A DNA stretch of 64,000 nucleotides from Diphasiastrum complanatum. Lineage: Eukaryota; Streptophyta; Lycopodiopsida; Lycopodiales; Lycopodiaceae. The stretch lies in NCBI GenBank assembly GCA_029204225.1, contig CM055103.1, forward strand, positions 27,928,300 to 27,992,299, given 5' to 3'. Positions 10,155-22,477 of this stretch are shown in pieces (position 1 is the first letter of the stretch; every line of letters begins with the position of its first letter). The notes beneath the pieces were generated by a model, which made no database searches, was not told where the DNA came from, and worked only from the letters and a program-made list of their open reading frames with translations. Both the position numbers and the translations under genes were made by a program.

Positions 10155-13100
10155 CCCTCTCTTAAGCTCAAGTGTGGTTTAAGTATTAACCTAATTGTAC
10201 ACTTATTACAGTATCACAGTTGAATCTTTTATAGATAAACCAGATCAAATCTAAGCTCAAATGTGATAAGAGTATTAGAATAAAAATGTGTAGCCATGTC
10301 CTGGAGTGTCCCTATAGATCATATGCAATTTTCCTGCTACTTGTACTCGACTCACACTCAAGTACATAGTCAAAGCACTTGACTCACAAAGTATCAACCA
10401 AACACCATGCTCTCAACAAGAGTCTGCCACACTCTGAACTTGACTTGTTCACCATCCAACTTGAAACACAAGCGGACCACATGAGACACAAGACTCACAC
10501 CGAGGAAACCTCACTGCCACCATGAGATTATTATCCTCCATCTTACTAGGCTAACATCCTATCAGACGCTTACAAGACAAACTCATAACGTTGATAACAA
10601 TGAGCAACTATGGCTCAACCTGAGGAAATTTTACTACCACTAAGATTATACCCTCACCAGAAAATCAGCTAGTAGACATGTCAACAAGTCACTGAGCATC
10701 AAATGAGTACTTTGTTTCTCTCTCAGTAGCGAATGCATAACCAATCAAACTCCAACTCTGATCTACGTCTAGTCACAAAGACTCTCATGACAAAGTCACA
10801 TGCAAGCAATCACATTCATGCAACCAACACAAATGACAAACATATCAACTGATAATCACTGCTTGCTGAAGAAGATATCCTCCTTTACCATACACCTTTG
10901 CCATAGGTAGATCCACTGCTACAACAACCATGCATCTAAAGCTCCATGCATCTATGCTGAGATGTCCAAGTGTCCTATCCAACCATCCATTCCACTTTTC
11001 CTTGCCTTGCCAAGCTATCATTCATCCTTCATGCACCAAGCATATGAGACTACCAAGGACTCTAATGAATCCCCTACATTTCATAGCTTTCTCCTGTAGG
11101 TTACACGCTTTGACAAGCATCCACAAAAAATATGGATCACATATCAACTTGGACTACTCATTCATGCTTTTTATTTACCCAAAAGTATCCCAAGCATGAG
11201 CTCCACCACACTTCCACCGTGAAGTGTTAACACCTTGTCACCTCCAAACTTGTCGAAAGTTCCACCAACGCGCAAGCTTAACTCTACAAGCTCTAGTAAT
11301 CCACTTGCTAGCTCACTTTCATGAGTACCTGGTTAGATGTCCTCTTCGCATCACCACTTCATGAAATGTAGTCAAGTTACAAGATGGCTTTCCAAATTTC
11401 CACTTTGGCTCATCCAGTTGACCTTTCAATTGACATCCTTCACCTTATGACCACCACCATTGCATTGCCACCATGAAGCTAGTGTAAACGTCTTCTCAAC
11501 CGAGACATTTCTCCTTTGTAAAAGCATGTAAAGTGACCACAACCACCGAATCTGACAATGCCCTTGTCAATTTTCACCTTGAGAGGCCCCCTCCAAGCGT
11601 CCCTTGAGCTTGGTTAGTTCGAACTTCCAAAAAGTTGAATCAGTAGACATGAACTATTTCACCATGTCCGTCGGCATAATGTGGCACCATGTCTGGCTCT
11701 CTCCTGTGGTTGGTTTCTCTCTCTCAATTTTTGCCAATTAAGAGTTTCACGATGCCTCACTGCAAGTTTTCCGCATCTCCTAGCTTTCTCCAATGCAATT
11801 ATGCCCTTCACTGCTCTAACTCACAATGCACTGTGATAAAGCTCATCAAGACCACTCACGAACAACTTTAGAGCTTCTTGGCTATAGGCACATGCCTTAT
11901 TTTCCTAGCCTTCCCCGCAGACTTTCAGCCAAAAATTGGGTTTAGTTTGGCACACATGTCACCAAATAGCGAATTCAACGGCTTTTGAAATGAAAATTTT
12001 TAATGAAGTTGCCTGGCAAAATGCCCTTCAATTGCCTTTAGGCCCATTTCACTCTCCATCCAACCGTGTCCTCCAATCTAACGATCTGCGTCATTTCATG
12101 AGATCTTGATCCTGGCCATTGATCTAAATGGGCCAAGATCCGATGATTTCCCAGCCTTTTTGCACACTGAATATTTCACATCTGGCCATGGACTACCTCT
12201 AGCCGCTAGAGCCCTTTGTTGGTTGGGCACGCGCGAGCTGACGCAGGCTCCTCCTCTGTTCTCTTTCCATAAACAAGCTATGGCTTCTTTCCTTTGCTAT
12301 GGCTGCATCTGATCAAAGCATCCAAGCTCCTCCTAGATTCTGCGACCATCTACGGCCTTCAAGCAGCTACTGTGTCTCCCCAGGGCGCCCAGCTGTATAA
12401 GCTTACATCTCCATAAAAGACCTAGAATGATGAAAGATCAGAGGTTTTTCCTCCCTAGAACCCTGACTCTCAAAAACCTTAGCAAGAGAATTGAATTGCT
12501 CTCTGATGAAAGCATGGCTGCCCACGGCCTCCTAGCAATTGAGTCGCGCTGCCAGGGCACCCACATGAGGCCTCTTACAACTCAAAATTTGGTTTTGTGT
12601 GAAGAAAGATCCAACATTTTCTTCTTATAAACCCTAGCTATCCATGAGAATGCTCAGAGAATTGCCAATTACTTCTCCACCCTTCCATGGCTGAGCATGT
12701 TTTCTTGTGAAGATCACCTAGCTACTCCAACGCCTTACTGTATCTTCTTACAGTAGCAAAACAACTTCCTAAAAAGAAAGATCCAAACTTTTTGCTCTGT
12801 AAACCCCGGTCTGCAAAGACTAAGCTTTGTTGCATATCTTTGGAACTGCCTTCTGATCAATTCCAGAGAATTGAATCTCCACAGCTACCCTGGCTGTCCA
12901 GCAACCTGTCCCAATCCTTGTTTGCAACAAACTGCTCCACAATTCACTGAGAATTGCCTCCGTTATGAGCACCTTTTTTTGTCAGCTGCCTCATAGCCTG
13001 CTTGCTATGAAATTTTCTTTTACTTTGATTCTATGAATTGGCTTCGTATGCACTAAATCAAAGGACTTTGCCTCACCGATCACCCCGGACCATCTTGTAT

Positions 13101-13203
13101 TCCATACAACGTCCTTACCGTTGCTCAATTCTGATGCTACCATCGATGGAATCACTCTTCCAAGAGCTTCGATCGTGCACATTCCTCCATAGCCTGAGGG
13201 CTT
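10155..13203 (-). mobile_element. Internal region of the innermost element, non-coding
   Basis: About 3.05 kb without a credible ORF on either strand. It is therefore a large non-autonomous derivative. The part near 12.4-13.0 kb holds three diverged tandem units of about 170-190 bp, each with an AAAGATCC-like start, an AACCC block and a conserved AGAGAATTG. No primer-binding motif of the initiator-Met type is seen next to the right repeat. Confidence 0.5.
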
Positions 13204-13627
13204 TGTTAAACAGTTAGCATTCTATGCAGAAGTTCTGATCTAGTGGAGAGTGCAGATTAGAGATGCAATCACTGACTGATTGCCAACCATCGAAACCATG
13301 AACAACATCCACAAGTAACAGAGTGATGGAGGAGCTCACATAAAGCAAAAGAGCTCACAAAGCAAAAGCATCTTTATTACAAAGAGACTGATACATATAC
13401 AACTAAAGTTCCCCTTTGCATGGGGACACCACGTGGCATAGACCTAATAAATGCATGAAATTCACTATTGGCCTCTACGTGGCATTTTAGCCTATATACA
13501 GGTAAAGTCCCGTTATTGGCCCAGGACAAGCCCTTGGGCTGGATTTTTAACTAAAGCCTACTAAACTAAAACAGTACATAACTGTAAACTACAATCACAG
13601 TTGAGCTTACTATTTCTAACTCTAACA
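13204..13627 (-). mobile_element. Right repeat (5' LTR) of the innermost element plus target duplication
   Basis: Starts TGTTAAACAG in plus orientation. The body matches 9746-10154 (shared CATTCTATGCAGAAGTTCTG at the start and TTGAGCTTACTATTTCTAAC at the end). The final CTAACA (13622-13627) appears to belong to LTR A as a duplicated target, because the purine tract of the large element follows at once. Confidence 0.6.
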
Positions 13628-16600
13628 TTATCCTCCCCCTATAGTGTTGTAGGTATCCCACTGCAATGCCTCAGATTTGACGCTTGATTCTTGGAAAGGC
13701 ATGGATCAGCATTTGCCTACGTAAAACCAAGAACTTATTGGTTGATAACGTCGCGTTTCTCAGCAACACTTCAAAGTTGCAGTAGATTATCAGGATAGCT
13801 CTGCGTAACCAAGAGTCTCCTGCTTGTTCTTTTCAGGTTTCTTTTTGTCAAGAGACTTCTCGTAGCCTATCTCCTTTCTGATGGCTTTGAATGTGATGAA
13901 TCTCATTCTTATGCCCAACAAAATAGGTCCCAGATAAGGCCTAACCACTGGTATAAGCTTGTTTGTATAGCAGCTCTCGATCATCTGAACATATTGTCCT
14001 CTGAAAATTGCCTGTGAATCTTTTCTCTGAATTTCTCAGACAATTTCCTTGTAAGTCTTGCCAAATAATCATGAATTGTCTTGGCACTCTTTGTATTCTC
14101 GTTCTGCTTCAGGGTGTTTCCTTAGTTCTTCTTCCAGTCGAAGTCCCGACCTTATCGACAATCTTGTCTCAATGAGAAGAGGATAACCTTCAATTGGTAG
14201 GTTGCACAACCCTTGGGTTATCAGTCTTCAAGGAGGTTATAAAACTAGTGGTAGAAACAGATTGGACAGACATGTTGATGATGGTAGGGAAACATGATGA
14301 GGGGTTTGGTGGAAGGTGAAGGAATCGACAATATCACAGTTACAGCTTCAAATCTTTGTAGTGTAGATCTTTGATCACTAGTTACTTGGTATGGAGCTCA
14401 CTTTATCCTGCAGGTCCACTGTCGCTTTCATCTTTTCCTTTGATCCATTATTTGTTGAGACTCGGTCAAGATCTTTGTTTGCTTCTCGATCTTTTTTTTT
14501 TTTGTATTGGCCTTCTCATCTGGATCTCTTTGATTCTTTTTTCTTTCTTTTTTATTATCTTTTCTTGTAGCTTCACCTGCTTTCTTTCTAATTGACCAAC
14601 CAATGTAGGTGTTAGCGTTGATCTTCGCAAGACACTATAATGATCTTTTAGTTGCCTCGATAAGACTACCAGGGTCTGAAAAGAGATGAATAGTGAGATG
14701 GTGGAATAACCAAAAGATGTACGGTAAGGTGGTGGTGGTGGTAGTATTCTGATGATGGAAGTTGTGGTGGTAGTGATTTTGGTAGATGATATGGATTATG
14801 ATATAACAGACATGGAAGTAGATACAAATGTTGTGGCAAGAGAACTAGATGATGGAATGTGGCTGATGTGAATGTAGGAGTGGTTGAAGGAGAAGACTGA
14901 TTTTCCAATGCTTGTACTTCCCCCTCCTTAAGGATCTTCATCTTTTCCGATGTTCGAAACCCGAGATTTATGACTAGGGTGCTCCTCCTGATTGAGTGCC
15001 GATGGATTGCCCATCTGTCTTATTGTCTTTGTTTTCTTGAGTGGGATCAACTGCAAGCGTATCTTTGCTTGTGTAGTTGCAGGCAGCTCCCTTTCTCCCT
15101 CCCCTGAATCTGTTGCCTATGGTAGTAGTTGGAATGCGAGGGGATTATGTGAGTAGTGGGAATGTCCCGGTTGGTGATGGGACCTGGATCTTGCAGCAGC
15201 ATGTGATTACAAGTGTGGTGATTGTGGCTGCTGAGTATCCATCAGCTGTAGCTATTTGAGGAAGTGGCAGGTGATGTTCGTTTGGTCCTACTCATATGGT
15301 CTACAATCTGCATTCCTCTTCATGAACAGTGTCTCACTGCTGCACATTTGGTGATACAGGCACATGCAACTGCTAGCTTTGGATCGTCGATAGTATCCAA
15401 GCTGGACTTTCATTGAAGAAATGACTCATTTGGCTGGTATGTTGATTGATGTCATCGGTCGAGTCTTTAGATAATCTTCAGCTATAATTCCTTGATTGAA
15501 AGATGTTATTGAAGTTTGATCAAGAAATTTGTCAAAAGTCGAGGTGATTGTAGCACTCTGTGATAGCACTTGGTCATGGCACTCAGGTAGAACATTTGGT
15601 TTAATGGGAACATGTGGACCAAATTTTTTACAAATTTTTTGTAGTTGACTCGAAGACCAATATCTCTACTATATGCAGGAATCAACTGTGAATTGACATG
15701 GATCTCTCAGAGACTTGGATACACTTAAATATCCTACACTCTCTACAAGGTGATCTGGAGATGGATAGATAAACAAAAAACTCATTCTTGAGCACTCTAC
15801 AATTACGACTTGCTATTTACAGGGAGTCAATAAATGCAGAGTACTTGGCAAACAAAAAATTCATGTATCAGAGAGTGGATGCTAGATAGTGTCTACGGTG
15901 GAAAACTTCGGTTGAACCTCTCGGTCGAGGAGACTCGGATGTTCCTTAGTGAAGATTCAGTTGAAGAGTTCGGTGGAAGAGAGTCGGCTCAAAACATTCG
16001 GATGGATGCCTCTGCTAAAGAGCCTCGGTTTGGATGTTCAGTTGTGTCTGGTAGTATACTAACCATTGGATGTAAGATAGGAAGATGGTCATCGGATGTA
16101 TGGCAATCAATATGAAATAGTCAATCATCAGACATAAAATCGGATGTGACGAGGGATTGAGGAGTCGGATATAACATGTGGTAACTCGTGGATGTGTGTT
16201 GCTATCCAGATATAAATGTAATAATAGTTTCGGGACTGGTCAGATTTGCTGTTGGTTACAACCTCAGATATACTTGGTCATGAATGAAATTGTCTTAGAC
16301 TGTTGTCTTTCACGGAATCTTATACAAGAATCAGATTAGCAAGATGGGATTCTGTATTGATTGTTTCTCAGATATGATTGAACTGAAAGGGTATGATTGA
16401 TATGTCAAATCAACCATGAAAATCTGAGCAATGGTGAGAAACTGAGATAGCCCATCGGATGTATTATGAAGTTTGGATGCCAACTGTGGAATGCAAAGGG
16501 AATGCAGGTGCAAATGTGTGGCGGATGCAATGTTGGGGGGTGCAAATGGATATCGGATGCAAGTGAAAGTGGAGTGGGTCGGATGCAAACTGAGAAGGTC

Positions 16601-17014
16601 GTCGGATGCAAGATAGGTGTTGGATGGAAACGGACAGAAAATTACATGGGTCAAAAAATAAATGTGGGTAAAAAAAAATGACAATGGCTCGAAAAAATGA
16701 GGTATCGAAAAAATAAGGGATCAAAAAATTCTAGGATAAAAAATTTGATAAGTATCGAAAAAATGTACAAAGGATCAAAAAAATGTACAAAGGATCAAAA
16801 AAATGTACACTGACATCGAGTTGAGTATCAAAAAAATTTCAAGTATGAAAAAATGTCAAGGGACTAAAAAATGGCAAGTATCGAAAAAAACTATGCTATC
16901 GAAAAAATCAAAAAAATCTGAAAAAATTCAAAAAAACTCGAAAAAGAACTCAAAACTTTTGAAAATCTAAAAAAAAACTGTATAAATCTCGAAAATCTTC
17001 GGCAACTATGCCAA
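13628..17014 (-). mobile_element. Internal region of the large nested element
   Basis: Read on the minus strand it runs from a primer-like site at 16997-17013 (TGGCATAGTTGCCGAAG) to a polypurine tract AGGGGGAGGATAA (13628-13640). Only short frames are present and none shows gag or pol motifs, so the element is a non-autonomous LARD-like copy. Near its 5' end there is an A-rich block of ATCGAAAAAATG-like repeats (about 16640-16990), followed by a block rich in TCGGATGCA motifs (about 15890-16620). Confidence 0.6.
16997..17013 (-). promoter_or_regulatory. Primer-binding site, tRNA-Asp type
   Basis: On the minus strand, one base after the LTR end CTAACA comes TGGCATAGTTGCCGAAG. This matches the complement of the plant tRNA-Asp 3' end (TGGCGCCGTTGCCGGGG, from general knowledge) at 12 of 17 positions. 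tRNA-Asp priming is known for Athila-type elements. Confidence 0.5.
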
Positions 17015-18319
17015 TGTTAGCGCATGTATCTACTGGCTTTCTGTTCACTGATTCACCAACTATGTGTGCTCGGATTGTATTTCTTCAATGTTAGCGCTAG
17101 AATCTCCTTGTCTCTACTGATCTGCTAGCACCTATTCTTTCTCTATTTGTAGCGATTCTGACCTTGTGTGCTGCTATTCTTCTGATAGAGAGTCTACTAA
17201 GTAAGGGTTCTGTTTGGTAACGGATCTGCTAGTATAGCAACTGTCTCTATTAGTATAATGGTAGGTGTCCTGCCTGTCAGAGGCACACTTACGACCTGAT
17301 CTCGATCCTTTACTGGCAATGGAAGCTCAACTTGGATATAGGATCTATCTAAACTCGATTTTCTACTTCTACAATTCTGTTTCAGTTCTTGCTTTATTGT
17401 TATAAACTGCAGATTATTATTATTCTAATCTACAAAAACATCAAGGAACTAAGCTAAAACTACTCCTACTAGAATCACAGAAGCAACATAACATCCTCTA
17501 AACTAAAATCACAGAATCCACAAAGTGCTTCCTACAACTGTCACTCAACCATTGTAAGGAGAACTCCTCAGGGAGCCAGAAACCGGGAGACATCAGAATT
17601 TAGTGGAATGGTGGATCAATCTCCAAGTCCTGCACATTTACCTGATGCTAACACAAATAGGAATCCTACAAAAGTGCTTATTACAACTGTCACTCAACAG
17701 TTGTAACAAGAACTCCTCAGGGAGCCGATAACTAGGAAGCATATGAACTGAGTAGAATGATGGACCAGCCTCCAAGCCCTGCACATCTAGCTGATACTAA
17801 TCTCAAACCAATCCTTAAAAGAGAAATTAACAAGAAACACATTCATACATCAGTACCCAAACTATATGCATGAAGATGGAGCATGGAAGGAAATGCAGTA
17901 GTAGAATCTTCAATTCAAAGAGCAACAACATTTCAGTACATAACACATGTTATGAAACTCGTGGTGGAGGCCTCTATCTATACCCATGAGCTGTAGAGCT
18001 CAATTGTAACTTATTTTGGAGTCCACCTCTTGCAACTAAGTGAACCCAAATCTGTAATGATTTGAGTTCCACCTCTTACTTGATAATAGGAGGCCTCTTT
18101 ATCAAAAACAAAACTCAAATTGAGAGAGTCTAAATTACTAGCTCCCACATGGGCATCCATCTTTCGAGAATTACCATGGAGCTCAAAGAATATTCAATTA
18201 GCATAGCACTAATAAATCTCGTGCTCTCAGACTCGACTCTTAACTTCATCTCTATTGGAAACCCTTTTTGGGTGATGAGACACTGCATCGACATGTTAGG
18301 GGCATGGCATCAGCTAACA
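17015..18319 (-). mobile_element. Right LTR of the large nested element (LTR B)
   Basis: 1305 bp, TGTTAGCGC to CAGCTAACA, with perfect TGTTAG/CTAACA ends. It is followed by TTAAC (18320-18324), the same five bases that precede LTR A (7953-7957). This is the 5' LTR in minus orientation and lacks the 494-bp segment found in LTR A. Confidence 0.75.
17243..17325 (+). repeat. tRNA-Asp(GTC)-like sequence in LTR B
   Basis: TTAGTATAATGGTAGGTGTC resembles the 5' half of plant tRNA-Asp (D arm and A box). CCTGCCTGTCAGAGGCA resembles its anticodon arm with GTC, and GATCTCGATCC is a decayed B box. The T arm and acceptor stem do not pair well. Probably an old SINE or tRNA capture in the ancestor of this LTR family. 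Confidence 0.55.
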
Positions 18320-18715
18320 TTAACTTCTAGAAATCCACCTAACTTCACAAAAGAAGTCGAATTTGCTATGTATTCCAAACTCCCATAGTGAGAAGATAGA
18401 TTATTTTTGGAGCTCATTGGCAATCTCAAGCTACTCCACTATGTACATTGAGTTCTTGTGATCCAAATGCAACCAAATCAATTTCTACTTGTTTCTCAGC
18501 TTGCAAGCCATACTACAGCCTGTGTCTCACACGTGTGGGCTCGTATTTCAATGTTCATCAATGGTTTTGATTGTTAATACTTGTTGTTTGTCAAATTGCC
18601 AATCTAGATCAACTTTTTTGTGTCTAGTTTTTTGATAGATTGTTAAGCAAGCATCCAATCACTCTTGTGGATCTTTTGTAGATCCATTTACGGTCCTAAA
18701 GTACAGTACTTTCCC
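18320..18715 (+). mobile_element. 3' LTR of the small element, right part
   Basis: Continues the LTR after the insertion. It starts with the duplicated TTAAC (18320-18324), then TTCTAGAAATCCACCTAACT, which matches 6640 onwards, and ends about GTACTTTCCCA. Together with 7793-7957 it rebuilds a complete LTR. Confidence 0.65.
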
Positions 18716-19590
18716 ATTAGCTAAATCTTCTCATCAATCATCCATTCATGAGACGTCTATACTATTAAGTATGTCTTTAATCAAAGCAAACAATTTATCA
18801 TTAACTTGTCAAAATTTTCATTTTTCTGGTCTAATCAACAATTTTAAATTTGAAAGAAATAGTCTCTTATATCAAAAATTATCTCAAAACCACCTTATCA
18901 CAACAAAATTTGTATGAGGATTATTTTGAACATTTTAGAGATCAAAATAGCTTTTTTAGAATCAACAATAACCAAGACAACAACAACCAGACAAACTGAC
19001 ATGAACTAGAAAATTAACTCTTCAAGTCTATATGAAAGTATGTGAAGATCTACATTCTAGATAGCTACTGTGAAAATCGTAGAGTGAAATCACCTTAGGC
19101 TGAGCTCATATTCAGAGGTATAAGAAATAAATTATATACCACCAATTCAAAGAAGAAAAAACACAACAAATCAAATTCCGAAAAAGAAAATCACCAAAAT
19201 TTTTAATTATTCCATTTCCAATATCCTCTCTCTAAAAATTATATTGTAGTTTTTAGTTCTTAGTCATCATATGGAATTTTTTCATTTTCATAGAATCAAA
19301 TTGGTTAAATTTGAGAGTTTTGGGCAAGCTAGTTATCCAAATAGACTCCTTCAGTTGTTTCAACAATTTATAAAACTTCATCTCTAATAGTCAATCTTGA
19401 AGTGGCCAGTATTTTTTACTCACACTCACAATTGAGTTCTCAATGGAAATAAAGAGTGCATTGTGCATTTTTTAGTCTTTGTCTCCCATGCACAATCATA
19501 TAATCATCACAATATCCTTTAAAGTTGTCGTCGCGACCATTTGGTCCGAGGTATGGGTCATGGGAACTACTATTGAGTTTTTATTATCTT
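18716..19590. other. AT-rich spacer, no gene seen
   Basis: No coding frame, terminal repeat or RNA gene recognised on either strand. Confidence 0.5.
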
Positions 19591-19619
19591 TTTTGCGGAT
19601 TTAGCACAACCTATACAAA

Positions 19620-20383
19620 CTAACTATTGTTCCTATTTGGACAGTAGAGGCATTAGAAGCCTTTGGAAAATTCAAAAAAGCATTAACTTCAGTACCGATA
19701 CTGTGTTCTCTAGATTGGACGGTTGAATCTCATCTTCACACGGATGCCTCGAAATATGCCATTGGATCAGTTTTGACGTAGCCAGGTGACTATAAGAAGG
19801 ACTATCATCCTATATGATTTCAACAACAGAACGTGAAGCATTAGCCATGATTTCTGTTCAGAAATTTTGTCATTACCTCATGGAAACGCACTTTGCATTT
19901 TATACGGATCAATAGCCGCTACTTTACTTGGTAAACAAGACGTGCAATACTAGACATATTGCAAGATGGTTACTGTTATTGACTGAATTTGACTTTCGAA
20001 TTGTGATTCGAAAGGGGAAGCCACATAATCTAGCCACCCACGTTTCGCGAATTGAATCCGCACCAGTTAATACTGAAGTGGATGATGAATTACCAGATGC
20101 TACATTGTTCTATGTAGAAGTAGTATCTGAGTGGGTAGTGGATGATATTGTTGAGTACCTGATGCTAGGACAACCGAATGACTCTTAGAAGAGACAATTG
20201 ATTCATAAGGCTCAACCTTATCAATTGATAGCAGGACAATTATATCATCATGGATTAGACAATATTCTACGTAGGTGTGTTTTACTGCATGAAATACCAG
20301 ATTTAATTATGTTTTCACATGACGGCATGGGCGGAGGACACTTCTCTACCGATATTACGGTTCACAAACTTTTGCAATAGAGT
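19620..20383 (+). pseudogene. Ty3/gypsy RNase H to integrase N-terminus (gypsy-2)
   Basis: Fragment homologous to gypsy-1 positions 1390-2180. It begins with a connection-domain piece (EALEAFGKFKKAL), then HTDASKYAIGSVLT (RNase H) and RHIARWLLLLTEFDFRIV. The integrase front follows (LIAGQLYHHGLDNILRRC, then GMGGGHFSTDITVHKLLQ). Stops near 19779, 19818, 20186 and 20381 and several frame changes inactivate it. It ends abruptly at about 20383, before the integrase catalytic core. Confidence 0.8.
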
Positions 20384-20594
20384 TAGATGTAAATCTTCCA
20401 TTCATGTTGAAATCTGAACTATACTATCGCTCTCATGGAAACAAATCTATGCGTGACAACTAACTTCATCTCTTTGATGCTAGATTGATTAGATCTTGGG
20501 TTGAGGTTAGGCAAGGAAAGAAACCCACTATAGACGACTTGCTTGGAATGGATGTTACTCGTTTGTAATAAAGCCTCGATCTAGTTAAGTTTGA

Positions 20595-22245
20595 TGTATG
20601 TCGAACAGCTTGCTTGGAGGGAAGTCACCCACATCGGGACTCCCGATTTGGCATGGCACCAAGTTGGATCTCAATGTTGGTTTTCGAACTTCAAGTTGGT
20701 TCAGTCAGATCATTGTTGGTGAGTTGGCTGCTTGTATGTCAAGTAGGTTTGGACGGCAAGAGTTGAAGGTTGGGAAGCTAAGTCGTGGTTCCCGACTCCC
20801 TTTGGGATGCCTGTGCTACATGTGGTATCAAAGCCAACTGGACGGTCAGCTATGTGGATCTCATGGAAATGGCCATTGTTTGGGGTTCATCAGGACAATT
20901 GTTGTGCAAAGTGTTGCCCAGAATGTAAAGCATGGGTGCATCCACGGTCGAGGTGGTCGACAGAAGGGGGTACTTGATGAGTCAAGGTGCTACCCTTGAG
21001 GTGTAAGCACGGTCAGTTCTCACTGTTTGGGGCATCGTCTGCACGTAGGATAGATGAGGCAAAGTGTTGCCTAGGTAGGTGAAAGCACGGTCTATGCCTT
21101 GTGGGGTGCAGGGTGACAGATTCGAACAGTACGGGTTAACCATTGATACAGAGATGCTACTCGAATTTGGGTGTAAAGCACGGGTGATTAGCTGCCGGTG
21201 CAGGATAGCTACTGATCATTTAGCTATAAGGGCTATCGATGAGATTTGGTGGGACGTGACTGAGGCGATGTGCTGCTTAATGGTGAAAGCACGGATAGTT
21301 GGAGGGGTGTTCTTTGTGGGCTGATTCTGTGATCGATTTGTATGGGCGGCTAGGCAAAGGTCTGGCATGATTATCTCAAAGGGGGACCTTGTCTTTGCCA
21401 ACAAGTTAGATCAAGCCATAGTCCTAGCAAATGGAAAGCAAAGTGTTGGAAAGGCTCTTGTCTGAGAACTCTCCTCTAAGTCCGGTCAGCTGATTTTATA
21501 AGTGGAGGGGAACTATCATACACACCTCTCTGTTGGTGCAAATTTTGAATGAAAGTTGATCAAAATAGGGGCAAATTCAAGGTGACCTAGCCACACTCAC
21601 ACGAGGAGACTGGCAAACTTTGGACCTAATAAGTTGACAAGTTTTTGTTGTGGCAAGGAAAGCTTGTCATAGGCTTTCTCTAGACCAACAATGATGAGGA
21701 GACATAACGAGTACGCTGAATGGTGTTACATGTAAAGCAACTGATGAACGGAGATCTATGAAAGTTGAGTCTTGCACGAGAGACTTGGTACTTCGAACAA
21801 ACACTAAGGGACAGTTCGTATTGAAATCGGATTAGTGCAAACTCTGGGTGCATGTGTCTGATTCAAAGAGAGCTACTTGAAGCCAAGCTAGATGTACACT
21901 TCTTGTTTTGACTATGAGGCAACTGACCAGTGATGGAATTGTCAAAGTCAAGTTTTTCGCAATGGACATGGTACTTCAAACAAACACGAAGAGATAGTTC
22001 ATATGCGGATCAAACTGGTGCGAATGTATATCGGGCGGCTTGCTTGGAGGGAAGTCACCACATCGGGACCCCCGATCTGGCATGGCGCCAGATTGGATCT
22101 CAATGTTGGCTTCCGAACTTCAAGTTAGTTAAGTCTGATTGTTGTTGGCAAGTTGGCTGCTTGTATGTCAAGTGGGTTGGGCAAGAGTTGAAGGCTGGGA
22201 AGCTAAGTCATGGTTCCCGATTCCCTTTGGGATGCCTGTACTACA
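20595..22245 (+). mobile_element. TRIM-like miniature LTR element
   Basis: Two direct repeats, 20595-20820 (226 bp) and 22025-22245 (221 bp), both start TGTATNTCG and end CTACA. They share blocks such as CTTGCTTGGAGGGAAGTCAC and TTGGCTGCTTGTATGTCAAG. The left one is followed after two bases by TGGTATCAAAGCC (20823-20835), an initiator-Met primer site. The 1.2-kb interior encodes nothing recognisable. No 5-bp target duplication and no clear polypurine tract were seen, so the ends may be slightly off. Confidence 0.6.
20890..21310 (+). repeat. Imperfect repeats in the TRIM interior
   Basis: Successive copies of an AAAGTGTTGCC box and a GTGAAAGCACGGT-like box recur every 70-120 bases (for example near 20910, 20930, 21009, 21062, 21080, 21175 and 21285). 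The same region carries ACGGTCGAGG near 20944, similar to arrays in other elements of the window. Confidence 0.5.
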
Positions 22246-22477
22246 TATACCCTCGAAGGCCCATGCACCACTAGCAGTGCACTATGACACCTCACTGGAC
22301 ACCTCTGCAGCCTATCTGGGCCACGTCATCCAGTTTCCCAATGACTTACTGATAGACCCATACAAATCCACCATCAAGTGTTTAGGCCTACAACCATTAA
22401 TAATGACCCATGTACACTTAAGGCCCCCAATTCCCTTATATTCACAATTAACTTATGGGTTGTTGGTCTACCGGTCC

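Noticed and set aside
10155-12650. Small plus-strand ORFs (for example 10930-11199, 12106-12312, 12427-12630) as host genes
   Set aside because: Lie inside the non-coding interior of a nested element, with no conserved domain or splice structure.
20384-20590. Coding-like stretch after gypsy-2 (ELYYRSHGNKSM, then RSWVEVRQGKKPTIDDLLG)
   Set aside because: Too short and interrupted by stops; no family recognised, so not listed as a gene fragment.
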